Positions 1 to 7,874 of a stretch of DNA of 64,000 bases are shown here, in pieces (position 1 is the stretch's first letter; each line of letters starts with the position of its first letter). Made by a program: the position numbers and the translations under genes. Below the pieces are notes generated by a model. The model made no database searches and was not told where the DNA came from. It saw only the letters and a list, made by a program, of their open reading frames with translations. This DNA is from Alphaproteobacteria bacterium US3C007 (GTDB lineage: Bacteria; Pseudomonadota; Alphaproteobacteria; Rhodobacterales; Rhodobacteraceae): assembly GCA_034423775.1 (NCBI GenBank), contig CP139918.1, positions 1,364,001 to 1,428,000 on the forward strand, read 5' to 3'.

Positions 1-1
1 A

Positions 2-910
2 TCCCCAGGCGAATCTCGCGCTGCAAAACCTGCTGCATCCTTTGGCCCTTCAAAATGGTTTTCAATCAATCAGGGCCGCAATCAAGCTGCTGAAGTGCGC
101 CGTCTTTTGCCCATTTTATGCAATGCGGGCGAGATCACGAAAGACGATATTGGCGCGATCCGCATTCAAAATGATGAAACTTTTGTAGAAATTTCACAAC
201 AGGCGGTCGCTGGTTTCACGCAGGCGCTGGGCGCTGACATGAAAATCGAAGGGGGGTTGGTTGTGTCTGCGCTTAACCACGTACCAGCGGCTGCAAAAGG
301 GCCCAAACCTGCCTTCAAGCCGCCGCAGAAACCGGCCCGAGGCCGCAAGTCAGAGGCTGGCCCGTCCAAAAGCGATGCTCCAAAGCAAGACAGGCGAGCA
401 GGCAAGCCCAAAGGGGTGCATAAGGGGCAGGCAGAGACAGCTCATCAGCCCTTTTCTGGCAAGCCGGATGGCGCAACACCGCAAGCGACCGCTAAACCCG
501 CGGCCCCAAGCGATGGGGCGCAAAAAAATGTTGTACAAAATCGGGGGGCGCAACCAAAATCGCGGGCAAAATCGGGCAGTAAACCCGGCGCGTTGAACGT
601 CTCGCGCCGTTTCGAAAAACCGCGTTCGCCCTTAGAACGGGCCCGCGATGATGGGGCAGTTGTTGATCGCAAAGCCCGCGGTGCCAAGCCCGCTGGCAAA
701 CCCTCAGGCAAACCGGGTAATAAAACAGCTGGAAAAAACGTCGGTAAATCCTCTGGGCCCTATGATGCCAAGCGCGGGGGGGGGGCAGACAAGCCCAAAG
801 GCGGTAAAAATTTGGCACCTTCTGTGGGCAAGCCCAATAGCAAAAAGAATAAAGCGCGCCGCGCCGCGGCGCATGATGCCGGGCACCCTCCCCGCCGGGC
901 TAAATCCTAA
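2..910 (+). CDS. DEAD/DEAH-box RNA helicase, C-terminal part
   Basis: The reading frame is open from the window edge, so the 5' end with the helicase motor lies outside. The first visible segment (KWFSINQGRNQAAEVRRLLP and onward, about residues 19-87 of this fragment) matches the DbpA-type RNA-binding domain that follows the two RecA domains in DbpA/CsdA-like helicases; such enzymes remodel rRNA in ribosome assembly. After it comes a tail of about 210 residues rich in Lys, Pro, Gly, Ala and Arg, with recurring GKP/SGKPG motifs, probably a disordered nucleic-acid-binding extension. The tail contains a run of ten G residues at 776-785 encoding Gly-Gly-Gly. The family call is firm; the exact paralogue cannot be known without the N-terminus. 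Confidence 0.85.
   Translation, partial: SPGESRAAKPAASFGPSKWFSINQGRNQAAEVRRLLPILCNAGEITKDDIGAIRIQNDETFVEISQQAVAGFTQALGADMKIEGGLVVSALNHVPAAAKGPKPAFKPPQKPARGRKSEAGPSKSDAPKQDRRAGKPKGVHKGQAETAHQPFSGKPDGATPQATAKPAAPSDGAQKNVVQNRGAQPKSRAKSGSKPGALNVSRRFEKPRSPLERARDDGAVVDRKARGAKPAGKPSGKPGNKTAGKNVGKSSGPYDAKRGGGADKPKGGKNLAPSVGKPNSKKNKARRAAAHDAGHPPRRAKS
776..785 (+). repeat. G10 homopolymer inside the helicase tail
   Basis: Ten consecutive G bases lie within the coding sequence of the basic tail. Gain or loss of one base would swap the last third of the tail for another frame. It may be a slippage site in the cell or a sequencing-error risk. Confidence 0.9.
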
Positions 911-1107
911 AAGACAATGCAAAGCGCAGCTGGGCATTCGCTTTTGGGGGTAGTGCCGGCTAGGGTTGGCTTGGCTAAAATGTCTGGACCTATGTTTTTT
1001 AAAGAGGTTGAATTTGCCCGTTGTGCTGGCGCGCGGCCTTGCTACTTTTTTACGGTTTTGGGTACATATTTGGATCGAGCCTTATCAAGGGGATGGCTGC
1101 CCGCCGA

Positions 1108-2031
1108 TCAAAGCGCTTGGGCGGTTTGCTCTTCCCTGATATTCGGCGCTTTGCTCCAAACCTGTAAAACGGCTAGGGCAATTTCCTCTTTGATATCCGC
1201 GTAAATCGCAACCTCAAGCGGCTCTTGGCCATATGTGTTTGCAAGCGAAATCAAATCGCCGGTTTCCAATTCGCGGTGCACCATGCTGTAGGGCAGCCAA
1301 CCCACGCCGATACCTTTTAGCGTTAGTTCTTTCATACCGCTGGAAAAAGCGGTTTCGCAAACCGGATCCTTGCTGTGATTTCGCGTGCCAAACAGGCGCT
1401 CGCCTGCGTTCAAAACCTCGCCAAAATAACTGTTATCCGGATATACGATTGCCGGCGTTGCGGGCGCTATTTCACCGCTATCTTTCACGGCATAGCGCAG
1501 CCTGCCACCTACAACGGGCACCAGATAATCTATCCCCCACAGGCCGCGGCGGATGGATGCATCAAAGGGCAATGGACCAGCATTTTTGGATTCATAGCAA
1601 AGCAACATATGCGTATCGCCGCGCAAAAACATTGTTACGCAATCGCGCAGGTTATCCGCCTGCAAGCGAAACTTAAGCGATGGAAAAACATGATTTGCGC
1701 GGAGCGCCATATCGGGAAAAGTGGAAAACACCGGTGCATGTTGTGCCGCAATCGACACGGTCGAGCTGGCGGGATTGAAATCGGCGATTTTGCTGCGTAA
1801 ATCTTGCAATCGTAGCACCAAAGCCCGAATTTCTTTTTCGTTAGAGAAAAGGGCGGGGCTTATTTCAATTTTATTGGTTCCGCGTTGTAAAATGGCGATG
1901 CCCAGCCAATTTTCAAAGCCTCGAATACGCCGGGAAAAAGCGGGTTGGGTAATATTGCGCCGCGCTGCCGCGCGAGTCATGTTTTTTTCCTCTAAAAGTA
2001 TCAAAACATCATCAAGCCATCGCAGATCCAC
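1108..2031 (-). CDS. LysR-family transcriptional regulator
   Basis: A 307-residue protein with an N-terminal LysR winged helix-turn-helix (about residues 18-37, MTRAAARRNITQPAFSRRI) and a C-terminal effector-binding region of normal length. It is divergent from the PLP lyase gene at 2199, the usual arrangement when a LysR protein controls its neighbour, so it is the likely regulator of the lyase and perhaps of the ABC transporter that follows. In Roseobacters a LysR gene (cuyR) accompanies the cysteate lyase gene cuyA, which fits. The start is GTG at 2031, preceded by an unusually complete Shine-Dalgarno sequence (AAAAGGAGGTGATC, 7 nt spacing). The effector is not deducible from sequence. Confidence 0.9.
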   Translation of the reverse strand: MDLRWLDDVLILLEEKNMTRAAARRNITQPAFSRRIRGFENWLGIAILQRGTNKIEISPALFSNEKEIRALVLRLQDLRSKIADFNPASSTVSIAAQHAPVFSTFPDMALRANHVFPSLKFRLQADNLRDCVTMFLRGDTHMLLCYESKNAGPLPFDASIRRGLWGIDYLVPVVGGRLRYAVKDSGEIAPATPAIVYPDNSYFGEVLNAGERLFGTRNHSKDPVCETAFSSGMKELTLKGIGVGWLPYSMVHRELETGDLISLANTYGQEPLEVAIYADIKEEIALAVLQVWSKAPNIREEQTAQAL

Positions 2032-2033
2032 AA

Positions 2034-2047
2034 GATCACCTCCTTTT
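2034..2047 (-). promoter_or_regulatory. full-length Shine-Dalgarno sequence
   Basis: Read on the minus strand this is AAAAGGAGGTGATC, an almost complete complement of the 16S rRNA 3' end, ending shortly before the GTG start at 2031. It fixes the start of the LysR gene despite the weak start codon and predicts efficient initiation. Confidence 0.8.
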
Positions 2048-2198
2048 GCTCAAACAATATGTATGAGCATCCGTAGAAAAAAGCATTATTTTTCTGTTTT
2101 GGTATTTGCAACGCTATGGATAGAAAATTTTCAATTTTAGGTTCTGTGTGTTCGAAGCTGCCCAAATTTTGGCTCGAAATAGCCCTTTGTCGACGGAA

Positions 2199-3269
2199 AT
2201 GTCCCAAAGCTTGTGCAAAGATTTGTCTTTGGCTTTGGCGCGGTTTCCTAAAATACGACTTGGCCATTTGCCAACTCCGCTTGAACCTTTGGACAGGCTA
2301 AGCGAGATATTGGGCGGGCCACGCTTATGGGTGAAACGGGATGATTGTACGGGCTTGTCATCTGGCGGCAATAAAACCCGCAAACTTGAGTTTTCGATGG
2401 CGGATGCGCAAGCGCAAGGCGCAGACACTATTGTGACCCATGGCACCATGCAATCAAATCATGCGTGCCAAACCGCGGCAGCCGCGGCCAAGCTTGGGCT
2501 GGGCTGCCACATCTTGCTTGAAGAGCGCTCGGGCGTGGTCAAGGATAGTTATGCGCTGAGTGGCAATGCACTTTTAAACCATTTGCACGGGGCGTGCGTG
2601 TCAAAATTTGAGCCTTCTGCTGATATAAGCGCTGAGATCGCCTCTTTGGCCAATCAACTGATCCAGGATGGGAAAACACCGTATATTATTCCGACGGGCG
2701 GATCTGATTGTGTGGGTGCTTTGGGCTATGTGAATTGCGCCAGAGAATTGGCCGAGCAAGCTGCTGATTTTGGTCTTGAAATCGATGCGTTGGTGCATGC
2801 CACAGATAGCGCAGGCACGCAGGCTGGCTTGCTGGTTGGATTGGCGGCCATTCAAAGCGACATTCATTTATTGGGCATCGGCGTGCGCGCAGCCCAAGAC
2901 CAGCAAGAGCAATTGGTTTTCAACTTGGCACACCGCACCGCGCAGCATCTTGGCACCGGCGTCAAAATCGCCCGTAAAGATGTGCATGTAAATTGTGGCT
3001 ATGTCGGCGCTGGGTATGGACTTCCCAGTGATGGCATGGTCAGATCGATTAAATTATTGGCGCAAACTGAAGGTCTTTTGTTCGACCCCGTATATTCGGG
3101 CAAAGGTTTGGATGGTTTGATCACGTTAGTTAAGCAGGGTTATTTCGCGGGAATGAACAACGTTATTTTCCTGCATACGGGTGGCACTGCTGCCCTATTT
3201 GGGTATCCAGAAATCTATGACCTTCCCGGATATTCACACTCAAAGACCATAAAGAACACAACCAACTAG
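2199..3269 (+). CDS. PLP-dependent lyase, L-cysteate sulfo-lyase / D-cysteine desulfhydrase family
   Basis: A fold-type II PLP enzyme of about 356 residues in the ACC deaminase / D-cysteine desulfhydrase / CuyA group. Typical features are the KRDD motif, the PLP-lysine segment GGNKTRKLEF, a following QSNHACQTAAAA motif, a Gly-rich phosphate loop near the middle (IIPTGGSDCVGALGY) and a C-terminal HTGGTAALFGY. The family includes D-cysteine desulfhydrase (pyruvate, H2S, NH3) and CuyA (L-cysteate to pyruvate, sulfite, NH3). Resemblance to Roseobacter CuyA, together with the divergent LysR gene, favours a sulfonate-type substrate, but this is inference. The frame is open from a GTG at 2148; ATG at 2199 is preferred because family members start close to the LARFP motif. 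The transporter genes follow 12 bp downstream. Confidence 0.8.
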   Translation: MSQSLCKDLSLALARFPKIRLGHLPTPLEPLDRLSEILGGPRLWVKRDDCTGLSSGGNKTRKLEFSMADAQAQGADTIVTHGTMQSNHACQTAAAAAKLGLGCHILLEERSGVVKDSYALSGNALLNHLHGACVSKFEPSADISAEIASLANQLIQDGKTPYIIPTGGSDCVGALGYVNCARELAEQAADFGLEIDALVHATDSAGTQAGLLVGLAAIQSDIHLLGIGVRAAQDQQEQLVFNLAHRTAQHLGTGVKIARKDVHVNCGYVGAGYGLPSDGMVRSIKLLAQTEGLLFDPVYSGKGLDGLITLVKQGYFAGMNNVIFLHTGGTAALFGYPEIYDLPGYSHSKTIKNTTN

Positions 3270-3281
3270 GAGAAGAAAAAC

Positions 3282-4244
3282 ATGTCAATCAGAACATCAC
3301 TTATAACAGCCTCATTGCTCAGCGCGATGAGTGTGCCGGCTTTTGCTGGTGAAGAAGTAAAAATCGGTGTGCCGTCTTGGACAGGGGCGCAGGCGATTGC
3401 CCATCTTTTGGGCGCCGTCGTTGAAATGCGTATTGGCGGTACGGTTGAATATGTACCGGGTAACAACGCCACGATTTTCCAGGGTATGGATCAGGGTAAA
3501 GGCGATATTGATGTGCATCCTGATGTATGGCTTCCCAACCAAGAAAGCTTCACAAAGAAATATGTTGATGGTGCCGGCTCTGTCACGCTGTCTTCCAACC
3601 CCTATGAGGGCAATCAAGGGTTCTGCGTCTCCAGCGCGTTCGCCGAAGCCAATAATATAACCGATATCGCCGATCTTGGCCGCCCCGATGTTGCGGCGTT
3701 GATGGATAGCGATGGCAATGGCAAGGGCGAGATGTGGATCGGTGCGCCGGGCTGGGCCTCGGCCAATGTGAATGAAGTGAAAACACGCGACTATGGGCTG
3801 CTTGATTTTATCGAGCCAATTCGCGCTGAAGAAAGCGTGAAAACCGCGCGCATCAAGGATTCGATCGCCAAGGGTGAAGGCTATGCGTTTTATTGCTATA
3901 AGCCGCATGCGGTGTGGTTCATGTTTGATGTGAAAATGTTAAGCGAGCCAACATATGATCCGGCCAAATACGTCATGGTACAGCCCTCGGACGATGCCGA
4001 TTGGTATGAGAAATCCAGCGTTGCAACCAAAGATGCGCTGAAAAAGGTACAGATCGCTTGGTCAAATTCATTAGAGAGCCGCTCGCCAGCGATCGCTGAG
4101 TTTTTTGGCCGCTTCGCGTTAACCGCTGATGATGTGAGCAATTTTGCCTTTGAAATTAGTGGTAATGGCCGCGATCCGGCAGAGGTTGCCCGCGAGTGGG
4201 TAGAGGCGAACCCTGATCGCGTTGACGCATGGCTTGGTCTGTAA
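3282..4244 (+). CDS. quaternary-amine-type ABC transporter substrate-binding protein (OpuAC family)
   Basis: A 320-residue periplasmic binding protein with a cleavable signal peptide (about residues 1-22, ending VPAFA) and the OpuAC/ProX fold typical of glycine betaine, choline and DMSP binders. Several Trp residues in family-typical places (PSWTG, DVWLP, APGWAS, AVWFMF) could form the aromatic cage for a quaternary ammonium or sulfonium group. A good Shine-Dalgarno (AGGAGAAG) precedes the ATG. It sits between the PLP lyase and the ABC ATPase, so its ligand is probably the lyase substrate or a precursor. The ligand itself cannot be read from sequence. Confidence 0.9.
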   Translation: MSIRTSLITASLLSAMSVPAFAGEEVKIGVPSWTGAQAIAHLLGAVVEMRIGGTVEYVPGNNATIFQGMDQGKGDIDVHPDVWLPNQESFTKKYVDGAGSVTLSSNPYEGNQGFCVSSAFAEANNITDIADLGRPDVAALMDSDGNGKGEMWIGAPGWASANVNEVKTRDYGLLDFIEPIRAEESVKTARIKDSIAKGEGYAFYCYKPHAVWFMFDVKMLSEPTYDPAKYVMVQPSDDADWYEKSSVATKDALKKVQIAWSNSLESRSPAIAEFFGRFALTADDVSNFAFEISGNGRDPAEVAREWVEANPDRVDAWLGL

Positions 4245-4267
4245 ACGGCAGGCTTGAACATTAAGAT

Positions 4268-4300
4268 GGATGGCTTCAATCGGATTGAAGCCATCCTTTA
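4268..4300 (+). terminator. hairpin between binding-protein and ATPase genes
   Basis: A perfect 12-bp stem (GGATGGCTTCAA / TTGAAGCCATCC, arms 4268-4279 and 4285-4296) with a 5-nt loop is followed by a short T-rich stretch. It lies just after the binding-protein gene and before the ATPase gene. It probably acts as a partial terminator or mRNA stabiliser, so that more binding protein than membrane components is made. Confidence 0.75.
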
Positions 4301-4351
4301 TATTTAAACGGGCCGTGCGCCCTATTTGTGAAACGATGTCGTAGGATGAGC

Positions 4352-5401
4352 ATGGATACGGTCATTGAAATCTCCAATGTCTGGAAAATTTTTGGAGAGC
4401 GGCCGCAAGATGCGTTGCGCGCGATACGCGAGAAAGGTCTCAGCAAAGCGCAGGTTCTCGCAGAGTATAACGCGGTTGTTGGGGTTGCAGATGTGAACCT
4501 TTCGGTAAATCGCGGCGAAATATTTTGTATTATGGGCTTGTCGGGCAGCGGAAAATCAACGCTGGTGCGCCATTTCAATCGGCTGTTAGAGCCCACCGAT
4601 GGCCAAATTCTGATCGAAGGCACGGATGTGATGGGCCTTGGTGTGAAAGAGCTGCAACGGTTTCGAAACCAAAAGATTGGTATGGTGTTTCAGAATTTTG
4701 CCCTGATGCCGCACCGGTCGGTGCTGGATAATGTGGCGATGCCGCTGGAAATCCGAAATATCAGTAAGAATGATCGCATGCGGCAGGCGGCCGCAATTTT
4801 AGATATTGTCGAGTTGGGGGCTTGGGGCTCGAAATACGCGCATGAATTGTCAGGCGGTATGCAGCAGCGCGTCGGCCTTGCGCGCGCGCTTGCGGCGAAT
4901 CCAGATGTGCTCTTGATGGATGAACCGTTCAGCGCCTTAGATCCGCTTATTCGCCGCCAATTGCAGGATGAGTTTATACACCTGTCAAAAACCTTAAAAA
5001 AGACCACCGTGTTTATCACGCATGATCTGGATGAAGCGGTGCGGATCGGCGATCGCATTGCGATCATGCGCGATGGTCGCTTGATCCAAACGGGCACCGC
5101 AGAAGAGATTGTGATGAATCCTGTTGATGACTATGTCGCCGATTTTGTCGCAGGGATTTCGAGGCTTAAAGTGGTGCATGCGCATGCGGTAATGCAGCCT
5201 ATCGAGGCTTATGTGCAAAGCCATGGACCCTTGGATGCGCAGGCTCCGCATGTGCAAATGGACGAAACGTTAAGCACGTTGATCACGCTTGCGATTGAGA
5301 ATGACAGCCCGATCATTGTGGATTCTGGCGAAAAGGCAGTGGGTGTGATTTCTCGTACCGATCTCTTGCGCACCGTTGTTGAAGGAACCGAAATGTCATG
5401 A
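4352..5401 (+). CDS. quaternary-amine ABC transporter, ATP-binding subunit (ProV/OpuAA-like)
   Basis: A 349-residue ABC ATPase with Walker A GLSGSGKST (about residues 62-70), Q-loop MVFQNFAL, signature LSGGMQQR, Walker B LLMDEPFSALD and the switch His in FITHDLDEA. The N-terminal insertion before Walker A (ALRAIREKGLSKAQVLAEYN) is typical of the ProV/OpuAA group. The last 70 residues resemble a single CBS-type regulatory region, as in osmoregulated betaine importers. GTG 4328 and ATG 4346 are alternative starts; ATG 4352 is chosen because AGGA lies 5 nt upstream. The stop codon overlaps the permease start (ATGA). Confidence 0.93.
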   Translation: MDTVIEISNVWKIFGERPQDALRAIREKGLSKAQVLAEYNAVVGVADVNLSVNRGEIFCIMGLSGSGKSTLVRHFNRLLEPTDGQILIEGTDVMGLGVKELQRFRNQKIGMVFQNFALMPHRSVLDNVAMPLEIRNISKNDRMRQAAAILDIVELGAWGSKYAHELSGGMQQRVGLARALAANPDVLLMDEPFSALDPLIRRQLQDEFIHLSKTLKKTTVFITHDLDEAVRIGDRIAIMRDGRLIQTGTAEEIVMNPVDDYVADFVAGISRLKVVHAHAVMQPIEAYVQSHGPLDAQAPHVQMDETLSTLITLAIENDSPIIVDSGEKAVGVISRTDLLRTVVEGTEMS

Positions 5402-6939
5402 GTGAAACCGTGCAAAACCCCCTTGATCAACCGCAATCAGACGCTGCACTGGCCTTTGCAGCCGAGCGCCGAGAGGATATTCGAACCTTTGTGCGTACGC
5501 ATCCTGATTATTACATCGCGCAATTTGATAGGATTGGCGAGAATGCAAATTTCACGCCTACGGCCAATCTTATGGCGGGTCTGTTTGGCCCGATATGGTT
5601 TGGTGCGCGGGGCCTATGGTCCTGGGCGCTGCCGTTTCTCATTTTGGAGACGCTGGCTTTTGTTCAAATCGCGCGGGGTCTTTTTGGCGATCTTGCGGCG
5701 GATGCGTTTGTGCGCATCGCCTCGATCGAGGGCACGCTGGAACTGCGCCGCAAGCAGTTGGCCGCGGCCATTGAGGCAGGCTCGGAAAAAGTGGCGGTGT
5801 ATCAAAGGACGGTGGATTCTCTTGAAGCTGCGATTGGCGATATTCGCGCTGAGGCCGTGGCCTTGTCTGAGCAGGGAGCGACGATTGCCTTGCTGGGGCT
5901 TGGGTTGTTATTGGTGACAAAGGCTGTGCAGTTAACCGTTGCAAATTGGGCCTTAGAGGCGCGGTTTTCCGATTGGGTCTCAGATCGAAGCATGCGCTCT
6001 GGCCTACCTGTGTCGCAAATTCTGTTCAGCGCGGCTTTTGTGGTGGCGATCATCACTGCGGCGATGCTGCATTACAGTTTGCCCGGCAGGTTTGGGTTTT
6101 TAAGCGATTTCCCAACCGATCCAGAATACCGCCTTTCGAGCATTGCGGGGGTTGAGGCATTCTTTGCCTTTTGCGTAGCCAATGGCGATGTTGTATTTGA
6201 TTTCATTACCTATGGCATTCGGTTGATCTTGGATGCGCTTGAGCTGATCTTCGTGAAAACCCCTTGGATCGTGATTGCCGCGATCATCGTTGTTCTTACA
6301 TGGTTGACGGCGGGTATCCGCACGGCGGTTTGGTCGGGAGCCTTCCTATCTTATATGGGGCTGTTGGGATTTTGGGAAAAAGCCATGACAACCTTGGCCT
6401 TATTGGGAACGGCGGCCTGTTTGTCGATTGCAATTGGCATTCCTCTGGGGATGTTTTGCGCCCGCCGTCGCCGCTTCTATGCCTTTATCCAACCGATTAT
6501 GGATTTCATGCAAACGATGCCGGCCTTCGTGTTTATGATTCCCGTCATTGCCTTTTTTGGCACTGGCAAGCCCGCCGCCGTGGTCACAACGATGATTTTT
6601 GGGGGAACGCCGGTCGTGCGCCTGACCGTTTTGGGCTTGCGCGGCGTGCCCGATAGCGTGCGCGAAGCGGCGATTTCTTTTGGTGCGAATAAATGGTATT
6701 TGCTCACGCGCGTGGATTTACCGCTTGCCAGCCCGTCGATACGCGCAGGAATTAATCAAACGATCATGCTTTCTCTGGCGATGGTGGTGGTGGCTTCGCT
6801 GATTGGTGCAAAAGGTTTGGGCGAAGACGTGCTTGAAGCCTTGCAATATGCCAATGTGGGCCAAGGTATTTTGGCAGGGTTTGCGATTTTATTTTGCGCC
6901 ATGATTTTAGACCGTATCGTGCAAGGGCAGCGCAAGTGA
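5398..6939 (+). CDS. quaternary-amine ABC transporter, permease subunit (ProW-like)
   Basis: A 513-residue membrane protein. The C-terminal 200 residues form the standard BPD-type transmembrane domain with the ATPase-contacting EAA loop (EAAISFGANKWYLLTRVDLP). The N-terminal 300 residues hold extra hydrophobic segments and a charged, probably coiled stretch (about residues 110-150), making the protein longer than classical ProW but like the long betaine-family permeases of Rhodobacteraceae. The start overlaps the ATPase stop. Together with the genes at 3282 and 4352 it forms a complete importer. Confidence 0.92.
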   Translation: MSETVQNPLDQPQSDAALAFAAERREDIRTFVRTHPDYYIAQFDRIGENANFTPTANLMAGLFGPIWFGARGLWSWALPFLILETLAFVQIARGLFGDLAADAFVRIASIEGTLELRRKQLAAAIEAGSEKVAVYQRTVDSLEAAIGDIRAEAVALSEQGATIALLGLGLLLVTKAVQLTVANWALEARFSDWVSDRSMRSGLPVSQILFSAAFVVAIITAAMLHYSLPGRFGFLSDFPTDPEYRLSSIAGVEAFFAFCVANGDVVFDFITYGIRLILDALELIFVKTPWIVIAAIIVVLTWLTAGIRTAVWSGAFLSYMGLLGFWEKAMTTLALLGTAACLSIAIGIPLGMFCARRRRFYAFIQPIMDFMQTMPAFVFMIPVIAFFGTGKPAAVVTTMIFGGTPVVRLTVLGLRGVPDSVREAAISFGANKWYLLTRVDLPLASPSIRAGINQTIMLSLAMVVVASLIGAKGLGEDVLEALQYANVGQGILAGFAILFCAMILDRIVQGQRK

Positions 6940-7676
6940 TCCCACTGGTTCTGGTCCATGGCTTTATGGGTGGGGGCGCGCAATGGGCCGGGCAAAAAGC
7001 GGCCTTGTCGCAAGATTATGAGGTTATTGCGCTGGATCTTCCTGGTTTTGGCGAGAATGCGCATTTGCCTGTTTTGGATCGTATTGAGGGGTTTGCCGAT
7101 TGGGCCATCGCCGAGCTGCATCGGTTAAATCTGCCCCGCTATCATCTTTTGGGGCATTCGATGGGGGGGATGGTGGTGCAGGAAATGCTGCGCCGCGACG
7201 CCCAGCGGATTGAAAGCCTTGTGCTGTATAGCACCGGCAGTGTGGGCATTTTACCGGGGCGCTTTGAAACCATTTCCACCAGCAAGGCGCGCGCCGCGCA
7301 AGAGGGCGCCGCCGCCACCGCCCGCCGTATTTCTGCCACGTGGTTTTTGCAGCGCGCCGCAGCTGAGGGCTATGAACCCTGTGCGCAGATCGCGGAAAAA
7401 AGCTCGCTCGCGGCGATTCAAGCGGGCCTGACGGCGATGGAAGCTTGGACGGGCGCGGCGTTGTTGCAAGAGATTGATCTGCGCACCTTGGTTCTCTGGG
7501 GAGATCAAGATCGCACCTATTCTTGGCAGCAAACGCATTTGCTTTGGAGCTCGATATCGCAGGCAGAGCTGGCCGTGGTGCCGGGATGTGCGCATGCTGT
7601 GCATCTGGAAAAGCCCGACTTGTTCAACAGTTTACTGCGTGATTTCTTGAGCAATAATGCAAAGCGCGGTGCTTGA
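6936..7676 (+). CDS. alpha/beta hydrolase
   Basis: About 246 residues with the canonical fold: oxyanion motif LVHGFMGGG near the N-terminus, nucleophile elbow GHSMGG (Ser), acid in LWGDQDRTY and a C-terminal His in CAHAVHLEKP. The GTG start at 6936 overlaps the permease TGA stop, so it is translationally coupled to the importer; an upstream ATG in frame at 6894 lies deep in the permease gene and is less likely. Coupling suggests it hydrolyses the imported compound or a derivative, for example an ester or amide, before the PLP lyase step. Substrate unknown. Confidence 0.85.
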   Translation: MIPLVLVHGFMGGGAQWAGQKAALSQDYEVIALDLPGFGENAHLPVLDRIEGFADWAIAELHRLNLPRYHLLGHSMGGMVVQEMLRRDAQRIESLVLYSTGSVGILPGRFETISTSKARAAQEGAAATARRISATWFLQRAAAEGYEPCAQIAEKSSLAAIQAGLTAMEAWTGAALLQEIDLRTLVLWGDQDRTYSWQQTHLLWSSISQAELAVVPGCAHAVHLEKPDLFNSLLRDFLSNNAKRGA

Positions 7677-7874
7677 AAGCCGGCGTTTCTATTACTTGGG
7701 TGGTTTTGCCAAAGATCGGTTAGAATTCATCAGAAGATAAGCGCCGCCCGCCTCTGCAACTGGTTACGCGATGCCGCATAGTTTCCCGCCGTTTGGGTTA
7801 TGCCTTACCTCATGTGCTGCAAAAACTCTTATAGAAGCGTTTGCTTTGCCTCAGGTGCTTTCAGAGCAGTTGTA

